From NCBI GenBank assembly GCA_016209865.1, contig JACQVL010000044.1:1-5949 (forward strand): a stretch of 5,949 nt of DNA, written 5' to 3'. The stretch comes from Candidatus Latescibacterota bacterium (GTDB lineage: Bacteria; JAAXHH01; JACQVL01). Shown here one piece after another: positions 1 to 4,249 of the stretch; the stretch's first letter is position 1; each line of letters starts with the position of its first letter. The notes beneath the pieces are model-generated. The model saw only the letters and a program-made list of their open reading frames with translations, made no database searches and was not told the origin of the DNA. A program made the position numbers and the translations under genes.

Positions 1-1
1 G

Positions 2-64
2 ATCAAGCGCGTAGCGGAGGAACCCCCGAAGCCGCCATCATCGCCACCGGAGGAGAGGAAATAA
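2..64 (+). CDS. possible 3' end of an unidentified upstream gene
   Basis: Frame 2 is open from the window edge to a TAA at 62-64 and would encode a 20-residue charged, proline-rich tail (IKRVAEEPPKPPSSPPEERK). The stop falls just before the fold-back repeat that begins near 69, which is where an intergenic region would be expected to start. No domain can be recognised from so short a piece and no function is proposed. Frame 1 is also open, to a TAG at 118-120, but it runs through the repeat and reads as low-complexity Gly/Ala/Glu, so it is less likely. The tail could also be non-coding. Confidence 0.35.
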   Translation: MKRVAEEPPKPPSSPPEERK

Positions 65-68
65 AAGC

Positions 69-168
69 GCAGAGGGGCGGAGGAGCAGAGGGGAATAAGA
101 GCAAAACCGCAGAGGGGTAGAAGCTCTTTCTCCTCTGCCCCCTTGCTCCTCTGATCCCCTGCCTTTTT
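69..168. repeat. fold-back element of 8-nt tandem units, ending in T5
   Basis: The left arm holds three contiguous 8-mers, CAGAGGGG (70-77), CGGAGGAG (78-85) and CAGAGGGG (86-93), with a further CAGAGGGG at 110-117. The right arm holds four contiguous 8-mers of complementary type: CTCCTCTG (130-137), CCCCCTTG (138-145), CTCCTCTG (146-153) and ATCCCCTG (154-161). The best local hairpin pairs GCAGAGGGG (109-117) with CTCCTCTGC (130-138), 9 bp including one G-T, around a 12-nt loop. A T5 run (164-168) follows the right arm, so it could act as a weak terminator for the upstream gene, though the T-run is about 25 nt past the best stem. The element fills most of the 65-183 gap. Confidence 0.8.
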
Positions 169-171
169 CAC

Positions 172-177
172 AAGGAG
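172..177 (+). promoter_or_regulatory. Shine-Dalgarno AAGGAG for the isomerase gene
   Basis: AAGGAG lies 6 nt upstream of the ATG at 184, immediately after the T5 run that ends the fold-back repeat. The good match and spacing fix the start of the sugar isomerase gene at 184. Confidence 0.8.
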
Positions 178-183
178 CCGTGC

Positions 184-1017
184 ATGTACGTCGGAGCATT
201 GACCGCGCCGTTCGGACGGGAATCGTTTGAATCGGTCGTGCAGTGGGCGGGCAGCGTGGGGTTGAGCGCGCTCGAAGTGGCAGCCGGGCCGGGCAGCCAA
301 CACATCGACCCTGCGAAGGTCACGAAAGAGGAAGCGAGTCGGATCAACGAGTTAGTAGCCCGGCACAACGTCAAGATCTCCAGTTTAGCCTACTACGCGA
401 ATCTCCTCGACCCGGAGCGGAAGCAGCAGGTCGTCGATCACCTGAAGCGCACCATCCAGGCGGCGCGGACGCTCGGCCTGGACGTAGTCTGTACGATGGC
501 CGGGATGCCGGTCGCCGGGAAGGACCGGAACCGGACGATCACGGAGGATTTCGCCCCGCTCTTCCGGCCGATCGCCAAATTCGCCGCCGACCACGGCATC
601 AAGCTCGCCTTCGAGAACTGGACGGCGACGAACATTCGGGGGCTTGACAACTGGGATCGTGTGTTCACGGAGGTCCCGGATGCGAACGTCGGCCTCAACT
701 ACGACCCGTCCCACCTGTACTGGCAGGACATCGACTACCTCTGGGCGATCGAGCATTTTGCCTCGCGCATCTTCCACGTCCACGCCAAAGACACGGAAGT
801 GAAACGGCATCGGGTCCGGTACGTGGGCAACCAGGACGGGGGCGGCTGGTGGCGGTACTGCATCCCGGGCTACGGCGGCATCCATTGGGGAGAACTGGTC
901 GCCCATCTGAAGTCGAACGGGTACGACGGCGTCCTCTCCATCGAACACGAGGATGGCCTGCTCGGCCGCGAAGAGGGCTTCATTAAGGGCATGAAGCACC
1001 TGCAGCAGTTTATATGA
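184..1017 (+). CDS. sugar phosphate isomerase/epimerase, xylose-isomerase-like TIM barrel
   Basis: This 277-residue protein fits the AP-endonuclease-2/xylose-isomerase-like TIM-barrel family (PF01261), which isomerises or epimerises sugars, inositol intermediates or hydroxypyruvate with a divalent metal. The visible barrel strands carry the expected ligands in order: E144 in AFENW, D174 and H177 in NYDPSH, H200 in FHVHAKD and E254 in SIEHED. The WRYCIPGYGGIHW segment (223-235) matches the loop before the last strands. Length is typical, there is no signal peptide, and a cytoplasmic enzyme is expected. The start is set by AAGGAG 6 nt upstream. The stop overlaps the next start (ATGA at 1014-1017). 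Substrate cannot be read from the sequence. The glycerate kinase two genes downstream makes a hydroxypyruvate or sugar-acid role possible, but the N-terminus does not look like classical Hyi. A dehydrogenase-partnered sugar catabolic role is an alternative. Confidence 0.88.
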   Translation: MYVGALTAPFGRESFESVVQWAGSVGLSALEVAAGPGSQHIDPAKVTKEEASRINELVARHNVKISSLAYYANLLDPERKQQVVDHLKRTIQAARTLGLDVVCTMAGMPVAGKDRNRTITEDFAPLFRPIAKFAADHGIKLAFENWTATNIRGLDNWDRVFTEVPDANVGLNYDPSHLYWQDIDYLWAIEHFASRIFHVHAKDTEVKRHRVRYVGNQDGGGWWRYCIPGYGGIHWGELVAHLKSNGYDGVLSIEHEDGLLGREEGFIKGMKHLQQFI

Positions 1018-1532
1018 AGCGTAGAACAAGCAGAGTGAGGTTGAGACTCAATCTCACTCTGCCCCTTCTCTCGTTTCTCACCCTTTCTCTCCTTCTCTCC
1101 AGTTGCGGGCTCAAGCCCAGCCCGCGATACCGTGCCCAACCGCTTCCTGAACGATCCCGCTTAGATGTCTCCCGGATGCGGAGTGCGATCGAATCCTTCT
1201 TAGGCACCCCCTACCGCTACGGGGGAGATAGCCTGGACGGGATCGATTGCTCCGGGCTTGTGATGGTGATCTACCGGAGCAGCGCCGGGGTCCAACTCCC
1301 CCACATCGCTGAACAGCTCATCCGTTTAGGGAAAAAAGTGAAGCTCAAAAAAATCCGGTTCGGCGACCTGGTCTTCTTTAACACGGGCAGCCAGGAGGGC
1401 GTCCACTCCGGCATTTATGTGGGCGACGGACAGTTCGCGCACGCCAGCCTGTCGCGCGGGGTGATCCTCTCCAGGCTGGATGAGACGTATTACCGGCAGC
1501 GCTTTCTTGAGGCACGACGGGTTGTGAAGTGA
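1014..1532 (+). CDS. NlpC/P60 family lipoprotein, probable peptidoglycan endopeptidase
   Basis: This 172-residue protein is probably a lipid-anchored cysteine peptidase that cuts D-Glu-meso-DAP type bonds in peptidoglycan stem peptides. Residues 1-31 form a lipoprotein signal: a basic n-region (KRRTSRVRLR), a Leu/Ser-rich core, and lipobox LSSC with lipidated C31. The +2 residue is Gly, not Asp, which in Gram-negatives favours outer-membrane sorting. The NlpC/P60 domain spans about 53-170, with catalytic C79 in GIDCSGLV, H131 in GVHSGIYVGDG and the third polar residue H143 in FAHAS. It resembles Spr/MepS-type enzymes in size. The start overlaps the isomerase stop (ATGA) and lacks a clear Shine-Dalgarno, so translation is probably coupled. 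The signal-peptide codons lie in a palindrome plus pyrimidine tract (1030-1100) that looks like intergenic repeat. Placement between two sugar-metabolism genes is unexplained. Confidence 0.9.
   Translation: MKRRTSRVRLRLNLTLPLLSFLTLSLLLSSCGLKPSPRYRAQPLPERSRLDVSRMRSAIESFLGTPYRYGGDSLDGIDCSGLVMVIYRSSAGVQLPHIAEQLIRLGKKVKLKKIRFGDLVFFNTGSQEGVHSGIYVGDGQFAHASLSRGVILSRLDETYYRQRFLEARRVVK
1030..1062. repeat. 33-nt near-perfect palindrome inside the lipoprotein signal-peptide codons
   Basis: GCAGAGTGAG (1030-1039) pairs exactly with CTCACTCTGC (1053-1062). Inside them TTGAG (1041-1045) pairs with CTCAA (1047-1051), separated by G1040/T1052, a G-U wobble in RNA. It starts 13 nt after the isomerase stop and is followed by a 39-nt tract (1062-1100) with only two purines. 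In place and composition it looks like an intergenic hairpin, yet it encodes residues 6-17 of the NlpC/P60 lipoprotein. Confidence 0.85.
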
Positions 1533-1668
1533 CAGGGGTCAGGGGTCAGGAAAGACAAGGAGTAAGCAAGACTCATTTCAGAGTCATTAGGATAGTTGTT
1601 TTGATAGGAGTGGATGCAGTGTCTTCTTTTACTGACCCCCGACCCCCGACCCCTGATCCCTGCTTTTT
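1532..1668. repeat. fold-back element of 7-nt tandem units (CAGGGGT/ACCCCTG), ending in T5
   Basis: The left arm starts at the NlpC/P60 stop codon: CAGGGGT (1533-1539), CAGGGGT (1540-1546), CAGG (1547-1550). The right arm at 1632-1662 has the complementary 7-nt period, CTGACCC, CCGACCC, CCGACCC, CTGATCC, CTG. Positions 1533-1547 and 1648-1662 are complementary at 14 of 15 positions, the exception being a G-T pair. The roughly 100-nt spacer is visibly more AT-rich than its surroundings and contains a small GACTC/GAGTC hairpin (1570-1574 with 1581-1585). A T5 run (1664-1668) follows, as in the element at 69-168. The right arm lies inside the glycerate kinase reading frame. Confidence 0.8.
1606..1610 (+). 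promoter_or_regulatory. Shine-Dalgarno AGGAG deciding the glycerate kinase start
   Basis: AGGAG lies 8 nt upstream of an in-frame GTG at 1619. The alternative GTG at 1529 has no Shine-Dalgarno and could be reached only by coupling through its GTGA overlap with the preceding stop. This site is the main reason for choosing 1619. Confidence 0.6.
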
Positions 1669-2980
1669 ACGCGACGCCGCACTCGACATCTTCCGCCATG
1701 CCCTGGCAGCGGTCGACCCGGCCGAGGCCGTCCATCGGGCGGTCGTGCGGGACATCGACCGGCTCCAGGTGCACGATCGCGCGTACGACCTCAGTCGCGG
1801 CGGCCGGGTCTTCGTCGTCGGGACGGGGAAAGCCGGGGCGCTCATGGCGCAGGCGGTCGAGGAAGTGATGGGAGACCGGCTGACCGGCGGGGTCGTCAAC
1901 GTCAAGGACGGTCACGTCGCCCCCGTCCGCCGGGTCAGCCTGAACGAGGCCGGGCATCCCCTCCCCGATGAGGCCGGAGTCCGGGGCGCGCGGGAGATCG
2001 TCCGGCTACTCTCCGGGCTGGAACCGGACGACCTGGTGTTCTGCGTGATCTCCGGGGGCGGTTCCGCCCTCCTCCCCCTGCCGGTTGACGGCATCACGCT
2101 CGCCGAGAAACAGACGGTCACCCAGTTGTTACTCGACTGCGGGGCGACGATCCACGAGATCAACGCGGTGCGGAAGCACATCTCGCGGGTCAAAGGGGGA
2201 CAGCTCGCCCGGCTGGCCGCTCCAGCGTCGGTCATCAGTCTGATCCTGTCGGACGTCATCGGCGACCGGCTCGACGTCATCGCCTCCGGGCCGACCGTCC
2301 CCGACACGAGCACGTTCGTCGACTGCCAGCGGATCATCGACCGGTACGACCTACGCGCTCGGCTGCCCGCCGCTGTCGCCGCCCATCTCGACGCCGGGCT
2401 TGCCGGACACATCCCGGAGACCCCCAAGCCGGGGGATCCGGTGTTCGACCGCGTCCAGAACGTGCTCGTCGCCACCAACCTGCTCGCCCTCCGGGCGGCC
2501 CAAGAACGGGCGGAAGCGTTAGGACTCCGTACGATCATCCTGTCGAGCGGTCTCGAAGGGGAGACGCGGGAGGTCGCCACAGTCTACAGCGCGATGGCGA
2601 AGGAGATTCGATCGTCGGGCAACCCCATCCCGCCCCCGGCGTGCGTGATTGCGGGGGGAGAGACGACGGTGACGATCCGGGGAACCGGGAAAGGCGGGCG
2701 CAACCAGGAGTTCGTCCTGGCTGCGGCGCGCGGGATTGCGGGATTGGACGGTGTGGTCGTCTTCAGCGCGGGGACGGACGGGACGGACGGGCCGACGGAT
2801 GCGGCGGGCGCGGTGGCGGACGGGACGACGATCCGGCGGGCGGCGGCGCACGGTCTGGACGCCGAACGGATGCTCGCCGCCAACGATTCATACCACTTCT
2901 TTCAGCCGTTAGGCGACCTGGTCATCACCGGGCCGACGCAGACGAACGTGATGGATTTACGGCTGCTGCTGGTAGGGTGA
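1619..2980 (+). CDS. gckA: glycerate 2-kinase, MOFRL/GckA family
   Basis: This enzyme phosphorylates D-glycerate with ATP to 2-phosphoglycerate, linking glyoxylate, hydroxypyruvate or serine-type metabolism to lower glycolysis. From GTG 1619 it is 453 residues, a usual family length. The N-terminal domain (about 17-250) has RVFVVGTGKAG with the conserved Lys at 61, the nucleotide loop VISGGGSALL (133-142), the NAVRKHISRVKGG segment (172-184) and LSDVIGDRLDVIASGPT (200-216). The C-terminal MOFRL domain (about 331-441) has AGGETTVTIRGTGKGGRNQE, SAGTDGTDGPTDAAG and a terminal TNVMDL. The family core begins near LRDAALDIFRHALAAVDP (17-34). Residues 5-15, Thr/Asp/Pro-rich, are encoded by the heptamer repeat and look like an added tail. 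An in-frame GTG at 1529 would add 30 residues but lacks a ribosome-binding site. No usable start exists between the repeat and the conserved helix. The symbol is by family; activity is not proven. Confidence 0.9.
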   Translation: MSSFTDPRPPTPDPCFLRDAALDIFRHALAAVDPAEAVHRAVVRDIDRLQVHDRAYDLSRGGRVFVVGTGKAGALMAQAVEEVMGDRLTGGVVNVKDGHVAPVRRVSLNEAGHPLPDEAGVRGAREIVRLLSGLEPDDLVFCVISGGGSALLPLPVDGITLAEKQTVTQLLLDCGATIHEINAVRKHISRVKGGQLARLAAPASVISLILSDVIGDRLDVIASGPTVPDTSTFVDCQRIIDRYDLRARLPAAVAAHLDAGLAGHIPETPKPGDPVFDRVQNVLVATNLLALRAAQERAEALGLRTIILSSGLEGETREVATVYSAMAKEIRSSGNPIPPPACVIAGGETTVTIRGTGKGGRNQEFVLAAARGIAGLDGVVVFSAGTDGTDGPTDAAGAVADGTTIRRAAAHGLDAERMLAANDSYHFFQPLGDLVITGPTQTNVMDLRLLLVG

Positions 2981-3029
2981 GGTTCGTTCCCCAGGGCGAT
3001 CACAAGGATCGCCCCTACAATGACGAACC
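2981..3029. repeat. 49-bp nested inverted repeat (MITE-like intergenic hairpin)
   Basis: The element abuts the glycerate kinase stop codon. Terminal arms GGTTCGT (2981-2987) and ACGAACC (3023-3029) are exact inverted repeats. Nested inside is a perfect 8-bp stem, GGGCGATC (2994-3001) and GATCGCCC (3007-3014), around an ACAAG loop. No T-run follows on either strand, so it is not a textbook intrinsic terminator, although it sits where the two convergent operons must end. I recall similar GGGCGAYCACAAGGRTCGCCC words as dispersed intergenic repeats in other bacteria, but this is from memory only. Confidence 0.8.
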
Positions 3030-3045
3030 ACCAATTCGTGCTCTC

Positions 3046-3066
3046 GTCACGTGTCACTCGTCACTG
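3046..3066. repeat. three 7-nt tandem units (GTCACNN)
   Basis: GTCACGT, GTCACTC and GTCACTG are contiguous and end 3 nt before the stop codon of the minus-strand Trm112-like gene. The last 14 nt (3053-3066) recur exactly at 3260-3273, on the other side of that gene. Confidence 0.75.
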
Positions 3067-3069
3067 CTC

Positions 3070-3237
3070 TTAAAACTTCTCCGCCTCGTCGATGAGCATG
3101 ATCGGGATATCGTCCTTGATCGAGTACTTCAGACGGCATTTGTGACAGATGAGCTTCTCGTTCCCCCGGTCGTACTCCAGGTCCCCCTTGCACTGCGGAC
3201 ACGCCAGGATCTCCAATAATTGCTGATCGAGCGCCAT
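3070..3237 (-). CDS. Trm112/UPF0434-like small zinc-ribbon protein
   Basis: This 55-residue protein matches the bacterial Trm112p-like (UPF0434, YcaR-type) family. The hallmark opening LLEILACPQCKGDL (7-20) is followed by a second cysteine pair, C31-H-K-C34, so C13, C16, C31 and C34 could bind one zinc. The DDIPIMLIDEA ending (42-52) is also typical. In eukaryotes and archaea Trm112 activates methyltransferases of tRNA, rRNA and release factors; the bacterial role is less clear and no partner is visible here. The start at 3237 is preferred over an upstream ATG at 3264 because GGAGGAG (3247-3241 on this strand) sits at the right distance and the family normally starts just before this point. 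It follows accA by 23 nt and probably shares its transcript. A 14-nt direct repeat flanks it. Confidence 0.9.
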   Translation of the reverse strand: MALDQQLLEILACPQCKGDLEYDRGNEKLICHKCRLKYSIKDDIPIMLIDEAEKF

Positions 3238-3240
3238 ATT

Positions 3241-3247
3241 CTCCTCC
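3241..3247 (-). promoter_or_regulatory. Shine-Dalgarno GGAGGAG for the Trm112-like gene
   Basis: On the minus strand GGAGGAG is followed by AAT and then the ATG at 3237. It is the strongest ribosome-binding site in the window. It also contains the codons of a longer reading frame (MEEN), which is why the longer start at 3264 is rejected. Confidence 0.75.
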
Positions 3248-3259
3248 ATCTGTTTACCC

Positions 3260-3273
3260 GTCACTCGTCACTG
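3260..3273. repeat. two 7-nt units GTCACTC-GTCACTG overlapping the accA stop
   Basis: This 14-nt sequence is identical to 3053-3066. Read on the minus strand it supplies the last codons of AccA (Ser-Asp-Glu) and its TGA stop at 3263-3261. With the copy at 3046-3066 it brackets the Trm112-like gene in the same orientation. Confidence 0.75.
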
Positions 3274-4247
3274 ATTTCCTCAAACACCCCCATCTGGCCG
3301 AACTTCTCCAGTCGAGCGTCGATTAACGCCTGAGGCGGAATATCTCTCAGCTCATTGAAGACCTCGACCACACAGGCTTTCAAGGCGTTCGCCGACGCCT
3401 GATAGTCCCGGTGCGCCCCGCCCACCGGCTCCGGGATGATCCGGTCGATGACGCCAAGCCTCAGGAGGTCGGGCGCGATCAACTGCAACGCTTCCGCGCA
3501 GTCCGGCGTCCGGGCCGCGGCCTTATCTTTTTCCTTCCACAGGATCGTCGAACACCGCTCCGGGTTGATCACCGAATACCACGCATTCTCCATCATCAAT
3601 ATCCGGTCGCCGACGCCGATCCCCAACGCTCCCCCGCTGGCCCCTTCCCCGATGATGACGACGACGATCGGAACGCGCAGCCGCCCCATCTCGAAGATAT
3701 TCCGCGCGATCGCCTCAGCCTGACCGCGTTCTTCCGCCCCCTGGCCGGGGTAGGCGCCCGGGGTGTCGATCAGGGAAAGGACGGGCATCCGGAATTTCTC
3801 GGCGAGCTTCATCATCCTGAGCGCCTTCCGGTAGCCGTCAGGGTTGGCCATTCCCCAGTTCCGCATCAGGTTTTCCTTCGTGTTGCGTCCCTTCTGGTGG
3901 CCGATGACCATCAGCGGTTCCCCGTCAAGCCTGGCCAGCCCGGCGACGACTGCTTTATCGTCTTTGAACGCCCGATCCCCGCTCAGCTCGAAAAACTCAC
4001 TCATCATCAACTCGATATAATCTAACGTGTGCGGTCGTTGTAGATGCCGGGCGATCTGCACCCGCTGCCAGCGCGTCAGGTTGGAATAGATCTCCCGGCG
4101 CAGACGCTCCGCTTTCCGCTCCAGCCGCCGGATCTCTTCGGTGAGCGCCTCGAAGTTCTCCGTGACCGCAAAATTCCGCATATCCTCGATCTGCCGTTCG
4201 AGTTCGACCAGCGGCTTCTCAAAATCGAGCACCGTGCCGTTCATCAT
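3261..4247 (-). CDS. accA: acetyl-CoA carboxylase carboxyltransferase subunit alpha
   Basis: AccA pairs with AccD to transfer carboxyl from carboxybiotin on AccB to acetyl-CoA, making malonyl-CoA for fatty acid synthesis in the cytoplasm. The 328-residue product is close to the E. coli length (about 319). Landmarks in order: N-terminal [14 protein letters not shown] helix (7-20) and coiled segment, [13 protein letters not shown] (114-126), [19 protein letters not shown] (158-176), the oxyanion-forming [15 protein letters not shown] (200-214), SVINPE (225-230) and the [12 protein letters not shown] motif (270-281). The start at 4247 has CGGAG 5 nt upstream; a second ATG at 4244 is also possible. 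Only 2 nt separate it from the upstream glycosyltransferase stop, so the two are probably translationally coupled. No accD is present here. The last residues SDE and the stop come from a GTCACTC-type heptamer repeat. Confidence 0.97.
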   Translation of the reverse strand: MMNGTVLDFEKPLVELERQIEDMRNFAVTENFEALTEEIRRLERKAERLRREIYSNLTRWQRVQIARHLQRPHTLDYIELMMSEFFELSGDRAFKDDKAVVAGLARLDGEPLMVIGHQKGRNTKENLMRNWGMANPDGYRKALRMMKLAEKFRMPVLSLIDTPGAYPGQGAEERGQAEAIARNIFEMGRLRVPIVVVIIGEGASGGALGIGVGDRILMMENAWYSVINPERCSTILWKEKDKAAARTPDCAEALQLIAPDLLRLGVIDRIIPEPVGGAHRDYQASANALKACVVEVFNELRDIPPQALIDARLEKFGQMGVFEEISDE

Positions 4248-4249
4248 CT

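Noticed and set aside
385-1029. Minus-strand open frame opposite the sugar isomerase
   Set aside because: It mirrors codons of a gene with conserved metal ligands, and the translation shows no family features or ribosome-binding site.
1575-1612. Possible sigma-70 promoter in the AT-rich spacer before gckA
   Set aside because: TTGATA and TAGGAT are present but no correctly spaced -35/-10 pair could be supported.
1529-1618. Extended glycerate kinase start at GTG 1529
   Set aside because: The GTGA overlap is attractive, but there is no Shine-Dalgarno and the extra 30 residues are encoded by repeat and AT-rich spacer. GTG 1619 has AGGAG at good spacing. Not fully excluded.
1912-2580. Minus-strand open frame opposite the glycerate kinase
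   Set aside because: Ser/Arg/Pro-rich shadow of the conserved kinase frame.
2770-2802. Tandem GGGACGGAC-like repeat inside gckA
   Set aside because: It encodes the conserved GTDGTDGPTD motif of the MOFRL domain, so protein conservation explains it.
3238-3264. Longer start for the Trm112-like protein at ATG 3264
   Set aside because: It would translate through the GGAGGAG ribosome-binding site and overlap the accA stop; the family starts next to MALDQQLLEILACP.
3046-3273. CRISPR-like array from the repeated GTCACTC words
   Set aside because: Units are 7 nt and contiguous, the two clusters are separated by a gene, and there are no regular spacers or cas genes.
3411-4025. Plus-strand open frame opposite accA
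   Set aside because: AccA is unambiguous on the minus strand; the plus-strand product is Arg/Pro/Asp-rich noise.
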